Counted from the stretch's first letter, positions 41,894-50,615 are shown. The stretch is 64,000 nt of DNA from Nonomuraea thailandensis (GCF_024172165.1 NZ_JAMZEB010000002.1:7399501-7463500), one strand, 5' to 3'. Notes: generated by a model from the sequence alone, not told the origin. Numbers and translations are program-made.

Positions 41894-44040
41894 CCCGCTG
41901 CGCGCAGCCCGGCTGCACGGGGACGATCGAAGAGGGCTACTGCGACCTCTGCGGCAACGCGGCGGCCCCACCGCCCGTCCCCGCCACGGCAGCGCCTTCC
42001 GCGCCGTCCTCTGGCGCGTTCTCCGGCCCCGTGGCGACCCAGCCCGTGGGCAGCAGGCCGGTGAGCGGCCCGGTCAGCAGCGGCAGGTCGCGGGCCGGCG
42101 TGCTGGCCACCGTCGCCGACCTGCCCTCGATCCCCTACCGCGATCCGGCCACCGCCGTCATGGCCGACCCCGAGGTGCCCGAGGACAAGCGGTACTGCGC
42201 CAACCCGGCGTGCGCCGAGCCGGTGGGCCGCTCCCGCGACGGGCGGCCGGGGCTGACGGACGGGTTCTGCCCGCACTGCCGCACGCAGTTCTCCTTCACC
42301 CCGAAGCTGGACAAGGGCGATCTGGTCGCCGGCCAGTACCGGGTGCTGGGCTGCCTGGCGCACGGCGGGCTCGGCTGGATCTACCTGGCCTCCGACGAGA
42401 ACCTCGACGGCCGCTGGGTGGTGCTCAAGGGCCTGCTCAACACCATGGACCCCGAGGCGATCGCGGCGGCGGAGGCCGAGCGCAAGTTCCTCACCACGCT
42501 CGACCACCCGAACATCGTCAAGATCCACAACTTCCAGCGCTCGGCCGGTCACGGCTACATCGTCATGGAGTACGTCGGCGGCCAGTCGCTGCACGAGCTG
42601 CGCCGCCAGGGCACGCTGTCCCTGCGCGAGGCCCTCATGTACGGCAGGGAGATCCTGCACGCGTTCGCGTACATGCACGAGAACCAGAAGGTCTACTGCG
42701 ACCTCAAGCCCGCGAACGTGATCCGGGTCGGCAAGCGGCTCAAGCTCATCGACATGGGCGCGGTGCAGCCGTTCGGCTCGCCGGTGGGCTCGTCGTGGGG
42801 CACCGTCGGCTACCACGCCCCCGAGCTGGACATGATGCCGTCCTCGGTGAACACCGACCTCTACACCGTGGCCAGGACGCTGGCGGTGCTGGCGATCCCG
42901 GGATGGAGCCCGGCCAAGGGCGGCGTGGCCAGCCCGCTGCCGGTCGACTGCGGGCACCCGTCGTTCACCCGGCTGCTGCACAAGGCGGCCGCGGCGAACC
43001 CGGCCGCCCGGTTCCAGAGCGCCGAGGAGATGGAGGAGCAGCTCGTCGGCGTGCTGCGGGAGGTCAGCGCGCTGGAGGACGGGGTGCCGTACCCGGCGCT
43101 CTCCACGCTGTTCGGGCCGGAGCGCCGGGCGGTCGGGACGGCGCTGGCGCAGTCGGACGAGGAGGTGTTCGGGCCGCTCGACCCGGCGGCGGTGGCGCGG
43201 GCGCTCCCGGTGCCGCTGGTGGACCCGGCCGACCCGGCGGCGGGCTCGCTGGCGGGCCTCATCGGGCGCGACGGCCAGGAGCTGATCGACCAGCTCGCCG
43301 CGATGCCGCAGACGCCCGAGACCAAGCTCATGCGGGTCAGGCTGCTGGCCGAGTCGGGCGCGGCCGAGACGCCCGTCGCGCTGAACGAGCTGGACCGCGA
43401 GCTGCCGGGCGACTGGCGGGTCACCTGGTACCGCGGGGTGCTGGCGCTGGCCACCGGGCAGGCGGACCAGGCGGTCCAGCAGTTCGACGCGTGCCTGTCG
43501 GCGCTGCCCGGCGAGACGGCGCCCAAGCTGGCGCTGGCGTTCGCGCTGGAGAGCGCGGGCAAGCCGGCTGCCTCCTGGTACGAGCTGGTCTGGCGCACCG
43601 ACCGGTCCTACGTCAGCGCGGCGTTCGGGCTGGCCAGGTCGGGCCGGATGGGCGTGCTGGACGAGGTGCCCGCCACGTCGGTCCACCGGGTGGCGGCGCA
43701 GGTCGCGCTGGCGGCCTCGGTGGTGCGGCGGCCCGATCTGAACGCGGTGAAGCCGGCCGAGCTGGTGGGCGCGGTCGAGCGGGTGTCGAACCAGGCCGAC
43801 CTCGACCCGCGCCGCCGCGACCTGCTCGTCGCCGAGGTGCTGGGCGCGGCACTGACCTGGCTGGAGAACAACCCGCCGCCCAAGGACGTGCGGCTGGCCG
43901 ACGCGCCGTTCACCGAGACGGGGCTGCGCAGGCGGCTGGAGTCGCTGTTCCGCAGGCTGGCGCTCGCGGCGGACTCGCGCGTCGAACGCCACGCGCTGAT
44001 CGACCGGGCGAACGCCGTGCGACCGAGGACGTGGCTGTGA
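41890..44040 (+). CDS. pknG: Serine/threonine protein kinase PknG
   Basis: A 716-residue soluble kinase. An N-terminal zinc knuckle (CAQPGCT..., GYCDLCG, 4-21) precedes a Pro/Ser-rich linker. Then comes the rubredoxin-like domain (YCANPAC near 102-108, FCPHC near 126-130). The kinase domain (about 145-400) has Lys180 in VVLK, catalytic CDLKPANV (Asp271, Lys273, Asn276) and IDMGAV (Asp288). A TPR tail follows to the end. This is the PknG order, and the altered HRD/DFG motifs match PknG. In mycobacteria PknG phosphorylates GarA/OdhI to control 2-oxoglutarate flux in response to Asp/Glu sensed by GlnH-GlnX, both encoded downstream. The extra N-terminal zinc knuckle is unusual. RBS GGAGG; the start overlaps the preceding stop (ATGA). 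Confidence 0.93.
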   Translation: MTRCAQPGCTGTIEEGYCDLCGNAAAPPPVPATAAPSAPSSGAFSGPVATQPVGSRPVSGPVSSGRSRAGVLATVADLPSIPYRDPATAVMADPEVPEDKRYCANPACAEPVGRSRDGRPGLTDGFCPHCRTQFSFTPKLDKGDLVAGQYRVLGCLAHGGLGWIYLASDENLDGRWVVLKGLLNTMDPEAIAAAEAERKFLTTLDHPNIVKIHNFQRSAGHGYIVMEYVGGQSLHELRRQGTLSLREALMYGREILHAFAYMHENQKVYCDLKPANVIRVGKRLKLIDMGAVQPFGSPVGSSWGTVGYHAPELDMMPSSVNTDLYTVARTLAVLAIPGWSPAKGGVASPLPVDCGHPSFTRLLHKAAAANPAARFQSAEEMEEQLVGVLREVSALEDGVPYPALSTLFGPERRAVGTALAQSDEEVFGPLDPAAVARALPVPLVDPADPAAGSLAGLIGRDGQELIDQLAAMPQTPETKLMRVRLLAESGAAETPVALNELDRELPGDWRVTWYRGVLALATGQADQAVQQFDACLSALPGETAPKLALAFALESAGKPAASWYELVWRTDRSYVSAAFGLARSGRMGVLDEVPATSVHRVAAQVALAASVVRRPDLNAVKPAELVGAVERVSNQADLDPRRRDLLVAEVLGAALTWLENNPPPKDVRLADAPFTETGLRRRLESLFRRLALAADSRVERHALIDRANAVRPRTWL

Positions 44041-44117
44041 CCGGGGACGAGAGCGTGGGCGAGAGCGTGGGCGGAAGCATGGCCGGGCGTGAGGCTGTGA
44101 CGGAGGGCGGGGCGTGA
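44037..44117 (+). CDS. Possible 26-codon coupling ORF between pknG and the phosphatase gene
   Basis: The GTG overlapping the pknG stop (GTGA) opens a 26-codon frame (MTGDESVGESVGG... ending TEGGA). Its own TGA overlaps the GTG of the phosphatase gene, again GTGA. It is acidic and low-complexity. The arrangement would carry ribosomes from pknG into the phosphatase gene, but it may be chance. Confidence 0.3.
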   Translation: MTGDESVGESVGGSMAGREAVTEGGA

Positions 44118-45040
44118 CCGGGAGTGCGGGCGCGTGCCCGGTGTGCGAGGCGCCCGTGCTGGCGGGCGACACCTACTGCGAGGCGTGCGGCCACGCCCTG
44201 GGCGCGCCGGCCTGCGCGTCCTGCGGGGCGGCGGCCGTGGACACGGAGGGGTACTGCGAGCGGTGCGGCGCCCGCCAGCCGACCGGCAGGGACCACGCCG
44301 AGATCGTGCTCGGCGGCGGCCCCACCGGCAGTGCGGGCAGCGGCGCAGGCGGTCCCGGCGGTCCCGACGGTCCGGGTGGTCCGGGCGGTGCGAGCGGCCC
44401 CGGCGTCGGGGCGGTGGCGCTGACCGACAGGGGGCTGCGGCGCAGCCGTAACGAGGACGCGGTGGCCCTGCTGGAGGCGGGCGGCACGATCGTGACCGTG
44501 GTCTGCGACGGCGTCGGCAGCTCGCCCAGGGCCGACGAGGCCTCGGCGGCGGCGGTCGAGACGGCCTCGTCGGCCCTGGCCAGGGGCCTGTCGCACGAGG
44601 AGGCGTTCGAGCTGGCCGGCCGCGCCGTGACCAAGCTGGCGACCTCGCTGGACGACGCCCCCGCCTGCACCTACCTCGCCGCCGTGGTGCGGCCGGACGG
44701 CGGGGTCACGCTCGGCTGGGCCGGCGACTCGCGGGCGTACCTGCTGCCCGCCGGCACGCCGCTGACCGAGGACGACGCCGTGGAGACCGGCGAGATCACC
44801 GCGTGGCTCGGCGCCGACGCCGAGGACGCGGGCCCGCACGTCCGCACGCTTCCCCCGGGAACGCCGGGGCTGCTCCTGATCTGCAGCGACGGCCTGTGGC
44901 GCTACCTGGACGGCTATGACTTCCCCACGACGGGGACCCCGCTGGAGATGGCCCGCGAGATGCTGCGCCACGCGCTGGCCTCCGGCGGCCAGGACAACGT
45001 GACGATCGCCTTGATCCCTCTAGGAGAAGCGCATGGGTGA
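44114..45040 (+). CDS. PP2C-family serine/threonine phosphatase with double zinc ribbon
   Basis: 308 residues. The N-terminus is a double zinc ribbon with eight cysteines (8, 11, 22, 25, 34, 37, 48, 51; CPVC...YCEAC, CASC...GYCERC). A Gly/Pro linker (about 66-98) leads to the PP2C domain. Metal-binding Asp115 (RRSRNEDA) and Asp132 (CDGVGSS) are intact, as are GWAGDSRAYLL, CSDGLWRY and GGQDNVT. It should dephosphorylate Ser/Thr, most likely PknG or its targets. GGAGGG precedes the GTG by 6 bases. It overlaps the VWA gene by 8 bases. Confidence 0.88.
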   Translation: MTGSAGACPVCEAPVLAGDTYCEACGHALGAPACASCGAAAVDTEGYCERCGARQPTGRDHAEIVLGGGPTGSAGSGAGGPGGPDGPGGPGGASGPGVGAVALTDRGLRRSRNEDAVALLEAGGTIVTVVCDGVGSSPRADEASAAAVETASSALARGLSHEEAFELAGRAVTKLATSLDDAPACTYLAAVVRPDGGVTLGWAGDSRAYLLPAGTPLTEDDAVETGEITAWLGADAEDAGPHVRTLPPGTPGLLLICSDGLWRYLDGYDFPTTGTPLEMAREMLRHALASGGQDNVTIALIPLGEAHG

Positions 45041-46319
45041 CCAGCCCGCTTTCACGCTGAACATCGACCAGAACAAGTACCTCCCCCTTGACGGCCGTGA
45101 GGTGCACGCCATCCTCACCATCGGCTCGACCGGGGAGGCGACCGCCGAGGCCGTGCCCGCCGAGGCGGCCGAGGTGATCATCATTGACACGTCGGGCTCG
45201 ATGAGCGGCAGCAAGATCCGCGAGGCCCGGCAGGCCGCGGCCACGGCCGTGCGGACGCTGCGCGACGGCGTGCACTTCGCGGTGGTGGCGGGGACGGAGC
45301 GGGCCACGGTCGTGTATCCGGGCGGCAACGCGAACCTGGTCAGGGCCACCCCCGCGACCAGGGCCGAGGCCGAGCGGGCGATCAACCGGCTGAGCGCCCA
45401 CGGCGGCACCGCGATCGGCGAGTGGCTCAAGCTGGCCGGCCACCTGCTGACCCAGCATCCCTCGGCGATCAGGCACGCCATCCTCATGACCGACGGGCAG
45501 AACAACGAGCGCCCGGAGGTGTTCGCCTCCGTGCTGGCCGGCTGGAGCGGCAAGTTCGTCTGCGACAGCCTGGGCGTCGGCGACGACTGGGTGCCCGCCG
45601 AGCTGCGCAAGGTGGCCGAGGCGATGCTCGGCACGTTCGAGTTCGTACGCAACCAGGGCGATCTGCCGGAGTTCTTCCGCCGGCTCACGCAGACCTCGAT
45701 GAGCAAGACCGTGGCCGAGCTGTCGCTGCGGGTGTGGGTGCCGCAGACGGCGCGGCTGAAGTTCGTCAAGCAGGTCTCCCCCACGCTGCTCGACCTGACC
45801 GGCAAGCGCACCGACGTCAACCCGCTGACCGGCGACTACCCGACCGGTTCGTGGGGCACGGAGGAGCGCGAGTACCACATCTGCGTCGAGGTGCCGCCCG
45901 GCCAGATCGGGCAGGAGATCAGGGCCGGCTGGGTCAAGCTGGTCCGCCCCGACACGCAGGACGTCATGGCCAGCGGCAACGTGCTGGCCCAGTGGACCGA
46001 CGACCTGGCCCAGTCCACCCGCATCAACAGGAAGGTCGCCCACTACACGGGGCAGGCCGAGCTGCACGAGCTGATCCAGGACGGGCTCGGCCTGCGCGCC
46101 ATGGGCGACGTCGAGGCCGCCACCGCCCGCCTGGCCAAGGCCCGGCAGCTCGCCGAGGAGTCGGGCCGGGAGGACACGGCCAGGCTGCTGGAGAAGGTGG
46201 TGGAGGTGGATCCGGCCACGGGCACGGCGCGGCTGCGCAGGAACGTGGACAAGGCCGACGAGATCGAGCTGGACGCCGGCTCCCAGCGGACGAGCCGGCT
46301 GCGCAAGGAAGGAAGCTGA
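45033..46319 (+). CDS. von Willebrand factor A domain protein
   Basis: 428 residues, no signal peptide. The VWA domain (about 45-230) has an intact MIDAS (DTSGSMS from Asp52, GGTAIG near 126-131, MTDGQNN near 150-156), so it should bind Mg2+ and a partner's acidic residue. A beta-rich region (240-340) and a helical TPR-like tail (GLGLRAMGDVEAATARLAKARQLAEE) follow. Cytosolic VWA proteins in kinase/phosphatase operons are usually assembly factors, which fits here. AGGAG lies upstream; the end shares one base with the FHA start. Confidence 0.88.
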   Translation: MGDQPAFTLNIDQNKYLPLDGREVHAILTIGSTGEATAEAVPAEAAEVIIIDTSGSMSGSKIREARQAAATAVRTLRDGVHFAVVAGTERATVVYPGGNANLVRATPATRAEAERAINRLSAHGGTAIGEWLKLAGHLLTQHPSAIRHAILMTDGQNNERPEVFASVLAGWSGKFVCDSLGVGDDWVPAELRKVAEAMLGTFEFVRNQGDLPEFFRRLTQTSMSKTVAELSLRVWVPQTARLKFVKQVSPTLLDLTGKRTDVNPLTGDYPTGSWGTEEREYHICVEVPPGQIGQEIRAGWVKLVRPDTQDVMASGNVLAQWTDDLAQSTRINRKVAHYTGQAELHELIQDGLGLRAMGDVEAATARLAKARQLAEESGREDTARLLEKVVEVDPATGTARLRRNVDKADEIELDAGSQRTSRLRKEGS

Positions 46320-46972
46320 TGGCGACCTGCCCGCAGGGGCACCAGTCGGGCGCCGACGATTATTGCGACATCTGCGGCACCCAGCTGGCCCCGCAACCGG
46401 CTCCCCCCTCGCAGTCGCCCGGGCCGTCCCAGCCGGCCGAGGCGTGCCCGGTCTGCCAGACGCCGCGCGCCGGGCAGTTCTGCGAGGTGTGCGGCCACGA
46501 CTACAGCGGCAGCGGCGCTCCCGTCCACGTCTCCGTGCCGGGGGCCCTGGCGGGGGCCCAGGGCGGGGCGCGGTGGGAGGCCGTGACCGCCGCCGACCGC
46601 ACCTACTACGAGAAGGTGATCGCCGAGGGCGGCCCCGACGCCGCCGCGATGGCGTTCCCGCCGTACTGCCCGGAGAGGTCGTTCGCGCTGCACGGCGAGC
46701 AGGTGCGCATCGGCCGGCGCAGCCGCGCCAGGAACCTGCAGCCGGAGATCGACCTGACCGGCCCGCCCGAGGACCCGGGCGTCTCGCACCTGCACGCCGT
46801 GCTGCTGGCCCAGCCGGACGGCACCTGGATGCTGGTGGACCCGGGCTCGTCGAACGGCACCCAGGTCAACGGCAAGGCGCTGAAGGTGAACGTGCCCGTC
46901 AGGGTCGGCGCGGGCGACCGCATCCACCTGGGCGCGTGGACGGTCATCACGATCAGGGAGGGCACGCCGTGA
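46319..46972 (+). CDS. FHA-domain protein with double zinc ribbon
   Basis: 217 residues. The N-terminal double zinc ribbon (Cys4, Cys16, Cys19 with His8; then Cys43, 46, 55, 58: CPVC...FCEVC) and a linker precede an FHA domain at about 112-210. Phosphothreonine-pocket residues are intact: IGRRSR (131-136), SHLHA (156-160), DPGSSNGTQVNG. FHA domains read pThr, so this is a likely target or docking partner of PknG. It differs from GarA, which has an N-terminal ETTS phospho-motif and no zinc ribbon. ATG 46319 overlaps the VWA stop by one base. Confidence 0.88.
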   Translation: MATCPQGHQSGADDYCDICGTQLAPQPAPPSQSPGPSQPAEACPVCQTPRAGQFCEVCGHDYSGSGAPVHVSVPGALAGAQGGARWEAVTAADRTYYEKVIAEGGPDAAAMAFPPYCPERSFALHGEQVRIGRRSRARNLQPEIDLTGPPEDPGVSHLHAVLLAQPDGTWMLVDPGSSNGTQVNGKALKVNVPVRVGAGDRIHLGAWTVITIREGTP

Positions 46973-48345
46973 CCATGGTGCGGCCCGCGCCGGCCCCTCT
47001 CGTGCCGGTCTCCCAGGTCCCGGCCCGGCGCGGCGTGCCCGGCAGGATCCGGATCATCTCGGGCGTCACGGTCGCCTCGCTGGCGCTGCTGTTCGCCGCG
47101 CTCGCGGTCGGCACCTCCAGCGCCCGCGAGGGGCTGCGGGTCATCGGCCGCGACGCGGGCCCGCAGGTGGTCGCCACCGCCGGGCTGTACCTGGCGCTGA
47201 GCGACATGGACGCGCAGGTCGCCAACGTGCTGGTGATGGGCGACGCGTACGCCGAGCAGCGCCAGGACGCGCTGGCCAGGTACGACAGGCAGCGGGCCGA
47301 GGCCAACCGGACGCTGCTGCAGGCGTTCGAGCTGTCGGGCGACAACGCGGCCGAGCGCAACACCGTGCAGTCGGTGCTCGACGGGCTCGGCCGCTACGAG
47401 CGGCTGGCCGGGCGGGCGCTGCTGCTGAACGAGCAGTCCAGGCACGCGCCGGGCCCGCCGCCCGAGGAGGTGGTGCGGACCTACCGCGAGGCCACCGACC
47501 TGATGCGCATGGTGCTGCTGCCGCAGGCCTACAACCTGACGCTGGAGAGCGGCACGATCGTGCGCGCCACCTACGACTCGCAGACCGTCGTGGCGCCGCT
47601 GGTGCGCGTGGCGGTCGTGCTGGCCGGGCTGGTGGCGCTGGGCTGCCTGCTGTGGCTGCAGGTGTTCCTGGCACGGCGCTTCCGCCGGGTCTTCGGGCCC
47701 GCGCTGCTGGTCGCGACGGTGACGACCGCGGCGGCGCTGCTCTTCGGCACGAACGCGCTGGCCCAGGACGAGGAGGACCTGCGCACGGCCAAGTCGGCCG
47801 GGTTCGACTCGGTGCTGACGCTGGCCAAGGCGCGGGCGATCAGCAACAGCATGCAGGGCGACCAGAGCCGCTACCTGCTGGACAAGGAGCGCGCCGACAC
47901 CTACGAGCACACCTACCTGGACCGGTCGCTGGCGGTCATGTACACCGAGGCGGGCAACCTGAGCGCCTACCAGCGCGCGGTGGCCGGCCACTCGACCGGC
48001 TACCTCGGCCTGCTGGGGCCCGAGCTCGTCGGCAGGCAGGGCGAGGAGGTGGCCGGCGCGTACCGGACGTTCCAGGCGTCCGACAGGGCCTTCCGCGACC
48101 TCGTCGCGGGCGGCAGGACCAACGACGCTGTCGCCGAGCGGCTGGGGCCGGTCATGACGGCGTTCGACGCCTACGACCGGGCGCTGACGCAGCTGGCGGG
48201 CACGCACCAGAAGGTGTTCGAGCGCTCGATCAGGAGCGGCGAGGGCGCGCTGGACAACCTGTGGCGGCTGCTGCCGTTCGCCATCGGCGCGATCGGCGTG
48301 CTGATGGTCGCCGGCGTGTGGCCACGACTGAGGGAGTACCGGTGA
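46969..48345 (+). CDS. glnX: GlnX-like four-TM sensor protein
   Basis: 458 residues with four predicted transmembrane helices (about 29-51, 206-232, 240-264, 431-452). These enclose two helical extracytoplasmic domains (about 52-205 and 265-430) that resemble four-helix sensor modules of chemoreceptor type. This topology and the position beside glnH and pknG match mycobacterial GlnX, which relays the amino-acid status of GlnH across the membrane to PknG. It has no cytosolic kinase or HAMP output, so signalling should be through contact with PknG-complex proteins. The GTG start overlaps the FHA stop (GTGA). Confidence 0.82.
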   Translation: MTMVRPAPAPLVPVSQVPARRGVPGRIRIISGVTVASLALLFAALAVGTSSAREGLRVIGRDAGPQVVATAGLYLALSDMDAQVANVLVMGDAYAEQRQDALARYDRQRAEANRTLLQAFELSGDNAAERNTVQSVLDGLGRYERLAGRALLLNEQSRHAPGPPPEEVVRTYREATDLMRMVLLPQAYNLTLESGTIVRATYDSQTVVAPLVRVAVVLAGLVALGCLLWLQVFLARRFRRVFGPALLVATVTTAAALLFGTNALAQDEEDLRTAKSAGFDSVLTLAKARAISNSMQGDQSRYLLDKERADTYEHTYLDRSLAVMYTEAGNLSAYQRAVAGHSTGYLGLLGPELVGRQGEEVAGAYRTFQASDRAFRDLVAGGRTNDAVAERLGPVMTAFDAYDRALTQLAGTHQKVFERSIRSGEGALDNLWRLLPFAIGAIGVLMVAGVWPRLREYR

Positions 48346-49166
48346 AGCGGGTGCTGAGGGCGAAGCGGCTGCCGGCGATCGTGCTGGCCCTGGCCGCGGT
48401 GGCGGTCTCGGGCTGCGGGATCGGCGCTCAGGAGTCGATCCTGGACCAGGACGAGCTGGTCATCGGGGTGCGCTCCGACCTGCCGTCGGTCGGCTTCCGC
48501 AAGGGTGACGGCACGTTCGAGGGCTTCGACGTCGACGTGGCGCGTTACCTGGCGGGCAAGCTGGGCAAGGACGTCACCTTCCTCGGCGTGCTGGCCGCCG
48601 ACCGGGAGAAGGTGCTCACCGACGGGCGGGCCGACCTGGTGGTGGCCACGTTCACGATCGACCAGGACCGCAAGCGCAGGGTGCTGTTCGCGGGGCCGTA
48701 CCACATCTCCTACCAGGACATCCTGATCCGGCCCGAGGAGAAGATCGCGAACGTGCGCGACCTGGAGGGCCGCCGGATCTGCGAGGTGCAGGGCTCGAAC
48801 GCGGCCCAGCGGGTGGTGGAGGAGCGCGGGGTGAAGGCGCAGGTGGTGCCGTTCCCCGACTACAGCCGGTGCCTGGCGGCGCTGAAGAGCGGGCAGGTGG
48901 ACGCGGTCACCACGAACGACGTCATCCTGGCGGGGCTGGCCGCGCGTGACGGGTCGGGGCTGCGGCTGGCCAACGCGCTGTTCAACGAGCAGCGTACGGG
49001 GGTCGGCCTGGCCAGGGGCGACGTGCCCGGCTGCGAGGCGGTGAACCGGGCCATCACGCAGATGTACCAGGACGGGACCGCGCAGAAGCTGCTGCGCAAG
49101 TGGTTCGGGGAGTCGTGGCTGCGGCGGGCCGTCGTCGCGGTGCCGCAGTTCGAGGGCTGCTCCTGA
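48342..49166 (+). CDS. glnH: GlnH-like glutamate/aspartate-binding lipoprotein
   Basis: 274 residues. The lipoprotein signal ends in AVSGC (Cys25). A type 3 periplasmic-binding-protein fold follows (ELVIGVRSDLPSVGFRKGDGTFEGFDVDVARYLAG..., YHISYQDILI, VDAVTTNDVILAGLAA). ABC permease genes are absent, so it serves as a sensor subunit rather than transport, as for mycobacterial GlnH, which binds Asp and Glu and acts through GlnX. It is the last gene of the operon (GTGA overlap with glnX), and a 12-bp-stem terminator follows. Confidence 0.88.
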   Translation: MKRVLRAKRLPAIVLALAAVAVSGCGIGAQESILDQDELVIGVRSDLPSVGFRKGDGTFEGFDVDVARYLAGKLGKDVTFLGVLAADREKVLTDGRADLVVATFTIDQDRKRRVLFAGPYHISYQDILIRPEEKIANVRDLEGRRICEVQGSNAAQRVVEERGVKAQVVPFPDYSRCLAALKSGQVDAVTTNDVILAGLAARDGSGLRLANALFNEQRTGVGLARGDVPGCEAVNRAITQMYQDGTAQKLLRKWFGESWLRRAVVAVPQFEGCS

Positions 49167-49175
49167 ACGCGCGAA

Positions 49176-49202
49176 GGGGACGGCCCCGGCGGGGCCGTCC
49201 CC
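49176..49202. terminator. Bidirectional terminator between glnH and the sigma factor gene
   Basis: GGGGACGGCCCC (49176-49187) pairs perfectly over 12 bp with 49191-49202, with a 3-base loop. It lies 10 bases after glnH and 10 bases after the convergent sigma gene stop. Confidence 0.8.
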
Positions 49203-49212
49203 TCATGCGCGG

Positions 49213-50361
49213 TCAGTCCAGGTAGTCCCGCAACATCTGCGCGCGCGTCGGGTGGCGGAGCTTGGCCAGCGTCTTCGACTCGATCTGGCGAATGCGCTCA
49301 CGCGTGACGCCGAACTCCCTGCCCACCTCCTCCAGCGTGCGCGGATGCCCGTCGGCCAGGCCGAAGCGGAGCTGGATGATGCGCTGCTCGCGGTCGGACA
49401 GCGTGGCGAGGATGTCGTCGAGCTGGTCCTGCAGCATGATGAAGGCGGCGGCCTCCATGGGCACGACAGCGTCGGCGTCCTCGATGAAGTCTCCGAGGTC
49501 GGAGTCCTCCTCACCGATCGGCGACTGCAGCGACACGGGCTCCTGGGCGATGCGCTGGATCTCCACCACGCGATCGACCGGGAGGTCCATCTCCTTGGCG
49601 ATCTCCTCGGGGATCGGCTCGCGGCCGAGGTCCTGGTGGAGCTGGCGCTGGACCCTGACGAGCTTGTTGATGGTCTCCACCATGTGAACCGGGATGCGGA
49701 TCGTCCGCGCCTGGTCGGCGATGGCCCGGGTGATCGCCTGCCTGATCCACCAGGTCGCGTAGGTGGAGAACTTGTAGCCCTTCGTGTAGTCGAACTTCTC
49801 GACTGCCCGGATGAGCCCGAGGTTGCCCTCCTGGATCAGGTCCAGGAACAGCATGCCGCGGCCCACGTACCGCTTGGCGATCGACACCACGAGCCTGAGG
49901 TTGGCTTCGATGAGCCGCTGTTTGGCCCGGGTGCCCTGCCAGACGAGCTCCCTGAACTCCGGGAAGGCCAGACGCGAGACTCCGTTTCCCAGCTTGTCCT
50001 CGGCGAACAGGCCGGCTTCGATCGACTTGGCGAGCTCCACCTCCTCCTCAGCGGTCAGCAAGGGCACGCGGCCGATCTCCCGCAGATAGATACGGACGAG
50101 ATCGCTGGTCGGCGCCCGCTTGCCTACGTCTTCCTCATCGGCGCGGGTGGATTCCTCGTCGCCCTGGGGCTCGAGGACCTCCACGCCGTTCTCGGCGAGC
50201 ATCCGTACGACGCGTTCCAGCGCGTCGGACGGCAACTCGGATCGGTCAAGCGCGGCTGCGACGTCATCGACGGTTACGCTCCCGCGCTCCCTTCCCTTCG
50301 CGACGAGGTCCGCCACCTGATCTACGGATGGCGGTCCACTTGGCAGCACCGATGCACCCAC
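49213..50361 (-). CDS. rpoD: Principal RNA polymerase sigma factor (SigA/HrdB/RpoD)
   Basis: 382 residues. Region 1.2 (SDLVRIYLREIGRVPLLTAEEEVELAK), region 2 (NLRLVVSIAKRYVGRGMLFLDLIQEGNLGLIRAVEKFDYTKGYKFSTYATWWIRQAI), region 3 and region 4 (TLEEVGREFGVTRERIRQIESKTLAKLRHP) are fully conserved, so this is the housekeeping sigma. The N-terminal region 1.1 is short but present (DQVADLVAKGRERGSVTVDDV). GTG 50361 starts the conserved part; GTG 50349 is another option, and neither has a clear RBS. It is convergent with the PknG operon and adjacent to dnaG. Confidence 0.95.
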   Translation of the reverse strand: MGASVLPSGPPSVDQVADLVAKGRERGSVTVDDVAAALDRSELPSDALERVVRMLAENGVEVLEPQGDEESTRADEEDVGKRAPTSDLVRIYLREIGRVPLLTAEEEVELAKSIEAGLFAEDKLGNGVSRLAFPEFRELVWQGTRAKQRLIEANLRLVVSIAKRYVGRGMLFLDLIQEGNLGLIRAVEKFDYTKGYKFSTYATWWIRQAITRAIADQARTIRIPVHMVETINKLVRVQRQLHQDLGREPIPEEIAKEMDLPVDRVVEIQRIAQEPVSLQSPIGEEDSDLGDFIEDADAVVPMEAAAFIMLQDQLDDILATLSDREQRIIQLRFGLADGHPRTLEEVGREFGVTRERIRQIESKTLAKLRHPTRAQMLRDYLD

Positions 50362-50501
50362 GGGAGACAGTCTGCAGTATTGGTTCCATCAAATGGCAGA
50401 CCCATTTTTGTCACCGAAGGTAAGACGATCGTGTTTGCCGAATTGAGATCGCGAAAATGTTTAGCCCAAGTTTGATCAGGATAGTAAAGCCAATTACGCG
50501 A

Positions 50502-50615
50502 TCAGGATTCACGCGCCCGGCGACGCCGAAGGGCCGGGCGCACCTCTTTCGCTGCCTGGAAGTCCTTGTCCGCCCACTTTGTCGCATCGTGGACCGCACC
50601 AAATTTCCTGGTCAA
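50502..50615 (-). CDS. Possible 37-residue basic protein in the dnaG-rpoD gap
   Basis: A TTG start (50615) preceded by GGGTGG opens a frame reading MTRKFGAVHDATKWADKDFQ and ending in a Arg-rich tail (RRRRARES). Composition is protein-like and free of the Pro/Arg bias of shadow frames. A 9-bp GC hairpin (50513-50521 with 50533-50541) lies in its 3' part. I see nothing else in the 506-base gap 50362-50867 except promoter sequence for rpoD in the AT-richer part near 50400-50500. Confidence 0.3.
   Translation of the reverse strand: MTRKFGAVHDATKWADKDFQAAKEVRPALRRRRARES

Noticed and set aside
46319..46972. GarA/OdhI orthologue
   Set aside because: It has an FHA domain but also an N-terminal zinc ribbon and lacks the ETTS-type phosphorylation motif.
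50513..50541. Terminator of a plus-strand transcript in the dnaG-rpoD gap
   Set aside because: The 9-bp stem has an 11-base loop, and no plus-strand gene precedes it.
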